Positions 15,542 to 24,681 of a stretch of DNA of 64,000 nt are shown here, piece by piece. The stretch's first letter is position 1. Every line of letters starts with the position of its first letter. The notes beneath the pieces were generated by a model that saw only the letters and a list, made by a program, of their open reading frames with translations, searched no databases and was not told the origin of the DNA. This DNA is from CALJFL01 sp036961205. GTDB taxonomy: Bacteria; Pseudomonadota; Gammaproteobacteria; Pseudomonadales; Halieaceae. The stretch lies in contig JBALVI010000003.1 in the NCBI GenBank assembly GCA_036961205.1, forward strand, positions 124,001-188,000. The letters run 5' to 3'. A program made the translations under genes and the position numbers.

Positions 15542-16597
15542 CTAGTAAGTGTTAAACAGCTCCTGAATGGCCTCAGCGTCCTGAGTCGTGAGCAAGGCAA
15601 GCTTCAACAGCACCCGAGACTTCGCCGGATTGAGCTCTGCAGAGGCGATAGTGCCTGCGTCGTCGTCGTTTACCTCGATATTGCGCCCCACCGTACCGAA
15701 GGGCACCCGGGTCGATCTGACGACGATCACACCACTAGCCGCGGCCTTGGTCAGCGCCTCTAAGGTCGCCGCATTAGTATTGCCGTTGCCAACACCTGCG
15801 CTAACAATCCCCTTGGCACCCAAATTGACGCTGGCTGCAACCAGATCCGCAGAGAAGTCGGAGTGCATGTATAGCACGTCGACGCGGGGTAACGATGTGA
15901 CGCCTTCAAGCGAGAAGGGGCTGGTGGTGCCGAATTCAGCATAGGGTTTACGATAGAAGGTCGCTTTGCCATAGAGAGTGGTTCCAATCAGGCCCTTTTC
16001 TGGAGACTTAAAGGTCTGTACGTCTGTCGTGCTGGTTTTAGTGACGGCTCTGGCACCGTGTATGTCGTCATTTACCACGACCATCACTCCGCGACCGACC
16101 GCTTCAGGGTCTGCTGCCACCGCCACAGCGTTATAGATGTTGAGTGGTCCGTCTGCTGACAAAGCAGTAGCGGGTCGCATCGCAGCGGTCATCACAACCG
16201 GCTTGTTACTCTTTAAAGTCAGGTGTAAAAAATAGGCGGTTTCTTCAATGGTATCGGTGCCGTGAGTGATCACCACGCCGTCGACATCGTCCTGAGCTAG
16301 TAGTTTGTTGACGTGAGTCGCCAGCTTCAGCCAGATTGCATCGGACATATCCTGGCTGCCGACGCTGGCTATTTGTTCGCCACGTATGTCGGCCAATTCC
16401 TTGATCTGTGGCACCGCTGCAATTAGCGTTTCGACACCGACCTGACCGGAGGTGTAACCGGCTTGGGTTTGGGTGGGCGCAGATCCCGCGATTGTGCCGC
16501 CGGTGGCGAGTATGACTATCCTGGGCATAGTGTCAGCTCTCGCCGAACAAGCGGCTAATATCAGCCCGCAAAAAATCGTGATTTTTATAAGCTTCAT
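15542..16597 (-). CDS. ansB: Secreted type II L-asparaginase
   Basis: A 351-residue asparaginase that hydrolyses L-asparagine to aspartate and ammonia. The nucleophile motif ATGGTIAG lies at 31-38 (Thr35) and the second catalytic motif HGTDTIEETA at about 110-119. An export signal precedes: residues 1-17 end in LAAC, a plausible lipobox with Cys17, and ARA-D at 19-22 is also a plausible type I site, so it may be either a lipoprotein or a soluble periplasmic enzyme. Single gene with its own candidate terminator. The divergent gap of 233 bases to the next gene holds its promoter. Confidence 0.93.
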   Translation of the reverse strand: MKLIKITIFCGLILAACSARADTMPRIVILATGGTIAGSAPTQTQAGYTSGQVGVETLIAAVPQIKELADIRGEQIASVGSQDMSDAIWLKLATHVNKLLAQDDVDGVVITHGTDTIEETAYFLHLTLKSNKPVVMTAAMRPATALSADGPLNIYNAVAVAADPEAVGRGVMVVVNDDIHGARAVTKTSTTDVQTFKSPEKGLIGTTLYGKATFYRKPYAEFGTTSPFSLEGVTSLPRVDVLYMHSDFSADLVAASVNLGAKGIVSAGVGNGNTNAATLEALTKAAASGVIVVRSTRVPFGTVGRNIEVNDDDAGTIASAELNPAKSRVLLKLALLTTQDAEAIQELFNTY

Positions 16598-16830
16598 TGT
16601 TGTTCATATCCTTGCTTGCGCCGCGCTCCGAATGAAATTGTTGGCCTCAGCTGAAAAGCCGAGCCAGTCGCCATTGTATTGGCCGATGGCCTCAAGTGAT
16701 CAGGCTACGATCATAAAGGACCTAGGCGCTTTGTACATCAAATTAGCGGGACAAGTTCCCCAATCCTTTTACAACACCGGTCCTCACCCGAGTTACACTT
16801 AAGGGAGAAAATTTTCGCAGGAGCCACCAG

Positions 16831-17874
16831 ATGATCTTCCACCAAATCGCAACTGAACGAGGGTGCCAGTCCTACTTCCTCGCGTGTGAAAAACATTGCA
16901 TAGCTGTAGTCATTGATCCTGAAGATGGTCAGTTGGACCGCTACAATGGTCTGGCCGCACAGGAAGGGGTGCGTATCCACTATGTGCTGGACACTCATAC
17001 GCATGCAGATCACTTCTCGGGAACGGTAGAAATGTCCAGAACACTGGATATTCCAGTGATCATGCACAGGAATAGCCCTGCCCCTTTTGTTGGCATCCGG
17101 GTGGACGACGGAGAGATGATTAATGTGGGCGATCTCTCCCTGAACATTATTCACACTCCTGGGCATACGGCGGATTCAATGTGCGTTCAGGTCGAAGACA
17201 GAGTGTTCACCGGCGATACACTCCTGATTGGCGGCTGTGGTCGAACCGATCTACCTACCGGTAGCGCCGAGCAGCAGTACGACAGTTTGTTTAGCAAACT
17301 TCTACAACTACCTGGTGAGACCCTGGTATTTCCAGCCCACATTTATGCCAATAGAACGCATACAACAATTGCAGAAGAAATTGAATCCAATCCCAGACTG
17401 CAATTGAAAGACCGCGCGCAATTCATCGAAAAGATGGAGGCGGTAACTCTGCGCGAGCCGGATCATTTATCTGAAGCGCTGCGCACCAATCTCACTGGCG
17501 GAAAAACGGTAGAGCAGATGATTGCCAATGCGGCACAGCATGTTCCTTTCATGTCGCTGGCAGAAGTGAAGCGGCGCTGCATGCTGGACGACCCAGGAAT
17601 AACACTACTCGATGTGCGGGAGCGTGAGGCCTACCGTGGCGGTCATATTCCGGGCGCCATGGTGATCCCTAGAGGTCAGCTGGAGTTAAGTGTTAACGAG
17701 CAGTTACCCGATCCCACCAGACGCATCGTCGTTTACTGTCAGTTTGGCAAGATATCAACGCTGGCCACCGCGACTCTTCGCGACATGGGGTTTACCCGAG
17801 CCGTGGCTCTGGATGGTGGTATCGAGCAGTGGAAGGCTGCGGGGTATCCGCTGGAACAAAGCGCGCGGGAGTAA
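16831..17874 (+). CDS. Persulfide dioxygenase-like MBL-fold hydrolase fused to rhodanese
   Basis: A 347-residue two-domain protein. Residues 1-230 are a metallo-beta-lactamase fold with the metal motif THTHADH at 55-61, a later HTPGHTADS and the FTGDTL aspartate, the pattern of ETHE1-type persulfide dioxygenases. Residues about 245-345 are a rhodanese domain with an active-site loop CQFGKIS, Cys303. Such fusions convert persulfides to sulfite and then thiosulfate during sulfide detoxification. AGGAG lies eight bases before the ATG. No sulfide:quinone oxidoreductase is next to it. Glyoxalase II-like hydrolysis is the alternative but is less likely with the rhodanese domain. Confidence 0.85.
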   Translation: MIFHQIATERGCQSYFLACEKHCIAVVIDPEDGQLDRYNGLAAQEGVRIHYVLDTHTHADHFSGTVEMSRTLDIPVIMHRNSPAPFVGIRVDDGEMINVGDLSLNIIHTPGHTADSMCVQVEDRVFTGDTLLIGGCGRTDLPTGSAEQQYDSLFSKLLQLPGETLVFPAHIYANRTHTTIAEEIESNPRLQLKDRAQFIEKMEAVTLREPDHLSEALRTNLTGGKTVEQMIANAAQHVPFMSLAEVKRRCMLDDPGITLLDVREREAYRGGHIPGAMVIPRGQLELSVNEQLPDPTRRIVVYCQFGKISTLATATLRDMGFTRAVALDGGIEQWKAAGYPLEQSARE

Positions 17875-18080
17875 TAGTGCTGGTGTCAGCTTTCAAAGGT
17901 TGAAACTTCGGTGCATAAAGTAAAACAGGCGCCCAATCCACGGGCTTGCAACGTCGCTGTGAGTCTTTGATTGACAGGGTTTTGCGCTGAATACGCCACA
18001 CATTATTTGTTAGTTACCACTAGTAATGGCCGCGACGCAGTGGCTATACTTGGCCGTAAATAAAAGAACGGTTTCTGCCA

Positions 18081-19823
18081 TTGTCCAGCAATTTGTATGA
18101 AGAACTCAAACGCCGCAAGGTAATTCGTGCTGCCGTTGGTTACCTGATCGGTGCGTGGTTATTGCTGCAGGTAGGAGACGTTGTCATAGAGCCCCTGGGT
18201 CTGCCTGTATGGGTGCAGACAGCTCTTATCATAGGTCTTGCGACGCTGTTCCCTGTGGTCGTGGTGGTCGCCTGGATCTACGAGCTGACCCGCGGTGGAT
18301 TTGTACGTGAATCCAAAACTGAATCAGTTGAGCCCGCAGTCGACAACAGCCTTACTGTAGAGTTGGACAGGCCCAGGCTGGCTGTTTTGCCCTTTTCGGT
18401 TCTCGGTGGAGCAAAGGAAGATGAGTATCTTGGCGAAGGCATGGCCGAAGAAATTCTCAACACCTTGGCACGCCACAAGCAACTACAGGTTATAGCCAGA
18501 ACGTCATCATTTCGCTTTCGAGGCGGGGATGTGGATACGTCTGAAATTCGTCAACAACTCGCCGCCACACATGTCATCACCGGGAGTGTGCGACGCAGCG
18601 CCGATAGGCTTCGAATTTCCGTTCAACTGATTGACGTGGCCGATGAAAGCCAGATTTGGGCGGAAACTTATCAGCGCGCCAGCGGCGATGTATTCGAGGT
18701 GCAGGCCGAAGTTGCGGGTGGAGTTGGCACTCAACTCGTCGCTATCATGGGCCTGAAAGCTGTTGAAACCGTTCGTGAATGGAAGTTGTCACCGGAGGCT
18801 TACGAGCAATTCCTCATGGCAACCGCAGCGTTTCGCAGAACCGATTTCCCCGCGGCCTTGAAATACGCGACGAGATCCGAAGAAATCGACTTCGAGAATC
18901 CGGTGGTGCCTACACTGATCGCCGAGGTCTACCTGAATTGGCCGCGCTATGGTTTTGCATCCACGAAAGATGAATTAACTCGAGCCCGGCAAAGCGCCAC
19001 GCGCGCACTGCAAGTGGACCCTACTTATTTGCCTGCACAGTCGGCGATGGGAATGTTGTCTCTTTACATGGGCAGGGAGTTTGGCACTGCCTTCGAAGCC
19101 GTAGCGCACACGGCGATAGAGCAGCCAGGACTGGTAGAGTGGTTGCCGGTGCTGCTTGGCTATGCTAATCGCTACGAGGACGCAGTTGAGCTGCAGCGGC
19201 GCATTGCACAGCGCGATCCGCTAAATACGGCCAATTTGTTAACCTGGGCCTGCCGCCTCAATTGGCTGGGCCGCTGGGAAGAAGCGGTGGTAGCGACCGA
19301 GCGGGCGCGGGAGTTGGATCCCCATCACCTGATCCTGAACAACAATGACTACCGCTGGGCAGTAAGGGATGGAAATTATGACCAGGCCCGGAGATTGCTA
19401 AAGTCATGGGGCCTGGACCCCGATAAACCTCGGGACAAGCTTCCGGGGTCCTGGTTGCCGCGCAGCGTTGGGCTTTGGCTTGGTGCACGGTTGTATGGAG
19501 AATTGGGGGAGCTGGACGTGGCGGTTACACTCGCCAGAGAAATTGAGCTAGAAGAAGGCTTTACACCGACCACGGTAGCAGAGGCCTATGTCAGCGCCGG
19601 CGCCATCGATGACGCCTATCGTATCTGGGACCTGGGTATACAGCGCTTTGATGCGGGCATTTACGACTTGGCCAGGCCACACGATATGCGCGACAGGGAC
19701 AATAACTTTTGGCTCGAGTTTTCCAGCGATCCACGATACGAAGAATTTCTTGGGCGCCTTGGTATCGACGAGGCCTCATTACAAGGTGTGGACTGGCACC
19801 TGATTGACAAGGTTCTGCGCTAA
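18081..19823 (+). CDS. Membrane protein with TolB-like (FlgO) domain and TPR repeats
   Basis: A 580-residue protein starting at TTG; the start is supported because the next residues, SSNLYEELKRRKVIRAAVGYLIGAWLLLQ, are the conserved opening of this family. Two membrane helices occupy about 16-36 and 44-65. A TolB/FlgO-like domain follows (RLAVLPFSVLGG near 98, then the EGMAEEILNTLAR and TSSFRFRG segments), then TPR-like helical repeats to the C-terminus. Relatives carry an N-terminal winged helix or cyclase domain instead; here only the membrane anchor precedes. Function is unknown, probably regulatory or scaffolding. A TATACT hexamer lies 30 bases upstream as a possible -10 box. Its stop abuts the stop of the next, convergent gene with no gap. 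Confidence 0.8.
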   Translation: MSSNLYEELKRRKVIRAAVGYLIGAWLLLQVGDVVIEPLGLPVWVQTALIIGLATLFPVVVVVAWIYELTRGGFVRESKTESVEPAVDNSLTVELDRPRLAVLPFSVLGGAKEDEYLGEGMAEEILNTLARHKQLQVIARTSSFRFRGGDVDTSEIRQQLAATHVITGSVRRSADRLRISVQLIDVADESQIWAETYQRASGDVFEVQAEVAGGVGTQLVAIMGLKAVETVREWKLSPEAYEQFLMATAAFRRTDFPAALKYATRSEEIDFENPVVPTLIAEVYLNWPRYGFASTKDELTRARQSATRALQVDPTYLPAQSAMGMLSLYMGREFGTAFEAVAHTAIEQPGLVEWLPVLLGYANRYEDAVELQRRIAQRDPLNTANLLTWACRLNWLGRWEEAVVATERARELDPHHLILNNNDYRWAVRDGNYDQARRLLKSWGLDPDKPRDKLPGSWLPRSVGLWLGARLYGELGELDVAVTLAREIELEEGFTPTTVAEAYVSAGAIDDAYRIWDLGIQRFDAGIYDLARPHDMRDRDNNFWLEFSSDPRYEEFLGRLGIDEASLQGVDWHLIDKVLR

Positions 19824-20867
19824 CTACTTCGCCGGTTTCGCTTCACCAAGTTTTTCTCCCTGCAGAATGTGATTCCCAATGATGCTCTTATCGAGTGCAA
19901 ACCGGCCCTTCTGTGTCAGCATAATCATATTCGACCCGCCAAACTGAAAGTAGCCAAACTCCTCGCCGCGGCACAGTTCCACGCCTACCTCGGCGGTGAT
20001 GACAACGGAGGAAATTTGGGCCATACCCACAGGCAGCAGCGCAACCAGGCCCATTTCAGGACTGTCGATTATCATCAGTCCGCGATCCTGAGTAAACTGG
20101 AAACCTGGCTGCGGAATGGCTACCAGAATGTTGCCCTCACGTTCAATTGTCAGTCCAACTTTGCCAGGAATGTTGCGTGCCTCAAGCACTTTTCCGGCCA
20201 CTGGGGTGTGAAATCGGTGATAGTCAAAAATCTGTAAAAAAGCACTGATATAAAGGCCATCTTCAAAAGCATCCTTGTACTTGCTGTCCTTGAGAAGTTC
20301 GGCAATGGTGAATCTTGCCTGCTTGGCAACCAGCACTGAATCGGCGTTTATTTTTTCCGCTTTTGTGATGAGAAAGTCGCACGGCGATACAATAGTACCC
20401 GAGTCACAACCTCCTGCTAATGGTCGTAAGCCAGGCTTGGTCTGGCGGGCGAAAAACTGATTAAAGGAGTGCCAACCGCTTGGCCCGCGTTGGTATTGGT
20501 CTACTTGAAACTGGGGATCGTTGATATAGCTTTCAAGGTGGCCGCTGGATTTGTCCGTGTCGAGGAAATCCCCCCACGCGTCGTTGAACCTGACATTCCA
20601 GGCCTGAAAGTCAGGGTCTTTTACCAGTATCTGCTTGGGTGAGATGCTCAGCATGTAGAAATAAACAAGGTCCTGTTGCAGCATGGCCTGGCTGTTTTTC
20701 GGAATCTGTACCACCGATGCTGCAATAAAGTCATAAAAGGTCTGCAGGTCCGAAAAATACTCGGGCATCTTGGTGTCGACAATAGATTGCTTGAGTGCAG
20801 ATTTTAAATCTGGACGATTTTCCAGCAGTATTTCCAAATCTTGTACGATAGACGTTTGATGGGTCAT
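19824..20867 (-). CDS. Phosphatidylserine decarboxylase family protein
   Basis: A 347-residue protein of the pyruvoyl-dependent decarboxylase family. The motif FDYHRFHTPVAG (about residue 214) carries the conserved histidine, and the autocleavage site is FGGSN with Gly-Ser at 311-312, from which the pyruvoyl group would form. The N-terminal 130 residues are an extra helical domain not found in the house-keeping enzyme, so it belongs to the long soluble subgroup found beside normal psd genes. Substrate may be phosphatidylserine or another amino acid derivative. GAGGC lies before the ATG. It ends flush against the TPR gene. Confidence 0.82.
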   Translation of the reverse strand: MTHQTSIVQDLEILLENRPDLKSALKQSIVDTKMPEYFSDLQTFYDFIAASVVQIPKNSQAMLQQDLVYFYMLSISPKQILVKDPDFQAWNVRFNDAWGDFLDTDKSSGHLESYINDPQFQVDQYQRGPSGWHSFNQFFARQTKPGLRPLAGGCDSGTIVSPCDFLITKAEKINADSVLVAKQARFTIAELLKDSKYKDAFEDGLYISAFLQIFDYHRFHTPVAGKVLEARNIPGKVGLTIEREGNILVAIPQPGFQFTQDRGLMIIDSPEMGLVALLPVGMAQISSVVITAEVGVELCRGEEFGYFQFGGSNMIMLTQKGRFALDKSIIGNHILQGEKLGEAKPAK

Positions 20868-21012
20868 TCAGACATGCCTCAATTAAAACCTGAACTTCAG
20901 ATTAGTTGCCAATGGATGAATTGCAAGTTGTTTCACCCCAAACGGCAAATTCTGTCCTACACTGCTGTTCGGGACAGGCTTAAAAAAAATAACTAGTAAT
21001 GGGAAGTTTCCA

Positions 21013-23877
21013 ATGTGTTTGAATCGACCAAAGTGGCGCAACAGGATGTTTCAGTTGCTGGCTCTGATGTTACTGACCGCGTGTTCTGGGAACTATCAGG
21101 GTTCCAATACGCTGGATAACTATCCTAACGACAGTACGGGAAAATCTGAGTTGGCCAAGGATGTGCTGCTGGAGGCGATAGGCTTCTGGGATGCTAACAA
21201 AAATACACAGGTGGTTCCTGCCGAACACATGGTAGAAATATCTGCCTTCCTTTACCTTGGTCGCCACACGGATTGGGTACATGACGTCGATACCCGATCG
21301 ATGAATATCAGGCCTACTGGCCCCTTTATCGATGGTATTGGCTACAACACCCACCAGCGCGTGAGAGTGTATTACTCCAACGGCGTGGTCGACTGGTTGC
21401 GCAACGACCGCCAGGGAGATATTCCCGACGGCGCCATGATCGTCAAACAAATGTACCCTACAGACCCTGACAACAAGAGTTACGGGGGCGAAAAAGTGAC
21501 AGGGTGGGCGGTGATGATCCGCGATGGCAAGGCAAGCAAGGATGGTTGGTTGTGGTTCCTGTTTTTCCTTCCTGACACGCCGTCTTATGGTTCGCCTGTA
21601 CTATTATCCCAGTACGGTATGTCCTTCTGTTTGTCTTGTCACTCCGGCACCGATAATGACCAGGGCACCTATTCGTATATCGGCAATCTCACGGGCAAGG
21701 ATGTCGACCAGTATTCACCCGGTATCATTCCCAATCCTCCCGGTCCATCTTCTAGCCGCCCCGTTCTGGTGGCCACTCACAGCTCGCAGTCCCCATCGTT
21801 TGGTCTGCATGTAGCTGACATCGAGACTTTGATAAAAAGCATGGAAACTCACCGCAACGAAAAAGAGCCCGAGCTCTCAAGGAAGATTGACAAGCACCTG
21901 GGTAAGAGTATTCCAGACGAGTTGTTTGGGGTGCTCGATAATTTCATACAAGACTCAATGTCCGCGCCAGTGAGTGCACCCCTGAAACACAAAAACCCGG
22001 CGATTGTAGAAACCTATGGTAATCGTGGGGTGAGCAGAAGTTCCGTCGTGCATATGCCTTGGGATTTGACTACCGGACACACAGGTGCCTCGCCCGATAA
22101 TCTGAAGACCTTTATCACCAGCGACAACTGTCGCGGGTGTCACGATGCCAGCTTGCTGCTTGGCGGTCGTCAGCCCTCGATGATGGTTTACGAGGAGGCG
22201 AGCGATCCGAATACGCCGGAGAACAAATACAATGTTTCCATCTACGGGGAGTGGGGCACCTCAATGATGGGGCTGGCGGGTAGGGACCCTATTTTTCTGG
22301 CACAGCTGGAGTCGGAACATGAGCTGCGGCCAGAGCTAAAAGATTGGACTTCTAACCTGTGTATGTCGTGCCACCAAGTGGCCGGGCAGCGGCAGTTTCA
22401 CTTGGATAAAAACCCAGGCTATTACACCTCGGACTACACCTATCTGAAGCCAGAGGGTAAGCACCTGAATCCCAAGGCTGAATATGCCTCGCTAGGGCGT
22501 GACGGCGTGACTTGCACCGTCTGCCACCAGATCATGGATGAGGGTCTGGGAGAGGAGAAAACATTTACTGGCAAGTTTGTGATCAATCCTGAACCCGGTA
22601 GAGTTTTTGGGCCTTATCAGAATGAGGACATCAAGCCCTACTACATGAAACAGGCGCTGGGTATAGAGCCCGTTTATGGCGAGCAGATCAAGAACCCCGC
22701 TTTGTGTGGTTCATGTCATGCTATTCAATTGCCGGTGCTTGAGGTCGGCGCTTCTGAGCCGCCCAAGCCTGGAGGGCAGGTTTCCCACGAGCAGACCACC
22801 TATCTGGAGTGGGCTAACAGCGCGTATACCGAAAATCCTGATACTACGTGTCAGGGTTGCCATATGCCCGGCGACTTCCGGGATAAAAAAACGCTGGAGT
22901 TTGCCATAGCTAATGTGGAGGACGGGAACTTTCCTGAAGTGAAAAACAGGGCAGAAGATTCTCTTATCACGCCGGAACCCAAATCGGGCTACAGGCGGCA
23001 CACTCTTGTAGGCCTGAGTATTGTGGCCAATCGAATGTTCCAGCAATTTCCTGCGGAACTGGGTATTACCACGCTGGACCCGGGAACACCTTTAACGTTT
23101 GGTCCTGCTTCCGAAGGGGCTGTGCATCGTCTGCAGCTAACTGAAGACGAAATGGAACTGATGGCAGCCGACACCGCGGAGCTCTCGGCGAGCGTGCTCG
23201 ACAAGAATTCCGATACATGGCGCGTACAGGTCGACATAGAAAACAAGGCAGGGCATAAATTTCCTTCGGGAGTTGGGTTCAGGCGCGCTTTCCTGGAGGT
23301 GACTGCGTTGTCTGCCGAAGGCACAGCACTGTGGGGCTCGGGGCAGACCAATGCTGCGGGTGTTATTGTCGATGGCGATGCTCAGGTACTGTCTTCCGAG
23401 TTCACCAAGGACTGGCAACGCCTGCAACCGGATTTCGCTGGACAAGTTATCTCGAGAGAGGATCAGGTGCAGATTTTTGAAACCCGGCACATCAACAAGG
23501 ACAAGCAACTAACCACCAGCTTTCTCGGGCTGTATAAAGAAGTTAAAGACAATCGACTGCTGCCCTTGGGCTGGTCCAAAGACGGTCGCTATGTGGATGC
23601 AACAAAGCTAGTGAAACTCGGGGGTGACGAAGCCATGTTCCCGGCCCATCCTGGAAAGCGGAGTATTGAGTACCACATTCCGGCCACGGCGGGTGCAATT
23701 GACCGTATTCAGGTGCGCCTGTTATACCAATCTACTCCGCCTTACTACTTGCAGGACCGTTTCTCCACCAAGGGCCAGGAAAATGATCGTCTTTACTATC
23801 TGGCTAGTCACCTTGACCTGAAAGGCTCCCTGGCTGAAAACTGGAGTGTGGAGATCGAAAAAACAGTGGCCCGCTAA
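21013..23877 (+). CDS. Six-haem c-type cytochrome lipoprotein
   Basis: A 954-residue exported protein. Residues 1-24 form a lipoprotein signal ending LLTAC (Cys24). Six CXXCH haem motifs are readable: CLSCH (~206), CRGCH (~373), CMSCH (~450), CTVCH (~501), CGSCH (~565) and CQGCH (~613). The N-terminal 200 residues and C-terminal 300 residues have no haem sites; the C-terminal part looks like a beta-rich domain. This suggests a membrane-attached periplasmic or outer-surface electron carrier or oxidoreductase. I cannot assign the substrate, and no partner porin or quinol oxidase is adjacent. GGGAAG precedes the ATG. Confidence 0.85.
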   Translation: MCLNRPKWRNRMFQLLALMLLTACSGNYQGSNTLDNYPNDSTGKSELAKDVLLEAIGFWDANKNTQVVPAEHMVEISAFLYLGRHTDWVHDVDTRSMNIRPTGPFIDGIGYNTHQRVRVYYSNGVVDWLRNDRQGDIPDGAMIVKQMYPTDPDNKSYGGEKVTGWAVMIRDGKASKDGWLWFLFFLPDTPSYGSPVLLSQYGMSFCLSCHSGTDNDQGTYSYIGNLTGKDVDQYSPGIIPNPPGPSSSRPVLVATHSSQSPSFGLHVADIETLIKSMETHRNEKEPELSRKIDKHLGKSIPDELFGVLDNFIQDSMSAPVSAPLKHKNPAIVETYGNRGVSRSSVVHMPWDLTTGHTGASPDNLKTFITSDNCRGCHDASLLLGGRQPSMMVYEEASDPNTPENKYNVSIYGEWGTSMMGLAGRDPIFLAQLESEHELRPELKDWTSNLCMSCHQVAGQRQFHLDKNPGYYTSDYTYLKPEGKHLNPKAEYASLGRDGVTCTVCHQIMDEGLGEEKTFTGKFVINPEPGRVFGPYQNEDIKPYYMKQALGIEPVYGEQIKNPALCGSCHAIQLPVLEVGASEPPKPGGQVSHEQTTYLEWANSAYTENPDTTCQGCHMPGDFRDKKTLEFAIANVEDGNFPEVKNRAEDSLITPEPKSGYRRHTLVGLSIVANRMFQQFPAELGITTLDPGTPLTFGPASEGAVHRLQLTEDEMELMAADTAELSASVLDKNSDTWRVQVDIENKAGHKFPSGVGFRRAFLEVTALSAEGTALWGSGQTNAAGVIVDGDAQVLSSEFTKDWQRLQPDFAGQVISREDQVQIFETRHINKDKQLTTSFLGLYKEVKDNRLLPLGWSKDGRYVDATKLVKLGGDEAMFPAHPGKRSIEYHIPATAGAIDRIQVRLLYQSTPPYYLQDRFSTKGQENDRLYYLASHLDLKGSLAENWSVEIEKTVAR

Positions 23878-23898
23878 CAACGTTTTAATGTGTCGCTG

Positions 23899-24606
23899 TT
23901 ACTGTTTGACCAGAACCAGGCCTCGTGATCGATTGGATTCCGAGTCCTTGGCCAACATTGCGATATGCAGTTTTTCGACCGTCAGCCAAACGGGTGGATA
24001 CTTGTATTTTGCGACATCCAGAATCAGTACGCGGTCGGAATCTTCGTCATAGGCAGCCGCAGGTGACAGATGGCCGTCGCCATTTTGTCCCAGGGGGCGA
24101 CGAGAGTAATTTACGATCACTCGCTGGCGCGAATCCGCAAGTGCAGCGATCAATGTATTGCGCAGCCAGTCTACCGAAAATTCGTCGGCATGATGAAAAC
24201 TTGCGGTTACACCCAGGTTGTTGAGAAATTCCGCTACCTCAGGTAGCAGCAACCCCACCTTCTCAACTTTAGCGTAAGCTTTTACTTTCTGGTTCTGCTC
24301 GTTAAACAGCAGATTCTGCGTAAACAGTTTATAGGGATACAAGCGTTTTGGGCTCGGGCGTGGAACCTCGAGGCTATTTAGCACAGTGGCCATGGACGCA
24401 GGGCCGCAAAAAGTCAGCACCTGCTCGAACTCGAGATAGGTTGCGAGGGAAAAGTAATCCCCTTGAATTTCAGAGTCCATAAAAAGTTTTTGGCCAGGAG
24501 CGCTAGTGAGGTAAATCAATTCACCGCTCGGACCCGCGCCTGCCTGAGCGCTGCAGATCATTGTCAAAAAGATAATTGAAAGAAGTTTTTTCAGCTGAAT
24601 TTTCAT
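23899..24606 (-). CDS. Phytochelatin synthase-like cysteine protease, exported
   Basis: Papain-fold protein of the phytochelatin synthase family. With the ATG chosen here the protein is 235 residues and starts with a signal peptide (MKIQLKKLLSIIFLTMICSA). Counting from this start, the catalytic residues are Cys67 in TFCGPASMATVLNSL, His179 in GDGHLSPAAAYD and Asp197 in LDVAKYKYPPVW, the last being the family hallmark. Bacterial members usually cleave glutathione to gamma-Glu-Cys rather than make long phytochelatins, with a role in thiol or metal handling. Upstream GTG and ATG codons (24636, 24618) are alternative starts. Convergent with the haem lipoprotein, 21 bases apart. Confidence 0.87.
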   Translation of the reverse strand: MKIQLKKLLSIIFLTMICSAQAGAGPSGELIYLTSAPGQKLFMDSEIQGDYFSLATYLEFEQVLTFCGPASMATVLNSLEVPRPSPKRLYPYKLFTQNLLFNEQNQKVKAYAKVEKVGLLLPEVAEFLNNLGVTASFHHADEFSVDWLRNTLIAALADSRQRVIVNYSRRPLGQNGDGHLSPAAAYDEDSDRVLILDVAKYKYPPVWLTVEKLHIAMLAKDSESNRSRGLVLVKQ

Positions 24607-24681
24607 ATGAAATGCCATTATTCTAACTTTTTGCACGAAACGAGATGGGATTCTCGCGGTTATCGGCTGAGACTATAGCAA

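Noticed and set aside
15303..15555. Two plus-strand open frames in the glcD upstream gap
   Set aside because: They run through the large inverted repeat in two frames with odd composition; there is no ribosome site and no family match, so they reflect the repeat.
16473..16802. Plus-strand open frame starting in the asparaginase gene
   Set aside because: It is mostly antisense to the asparaginase and its signal peptide, and the rest lies in the promoter gap without a ribosome site.
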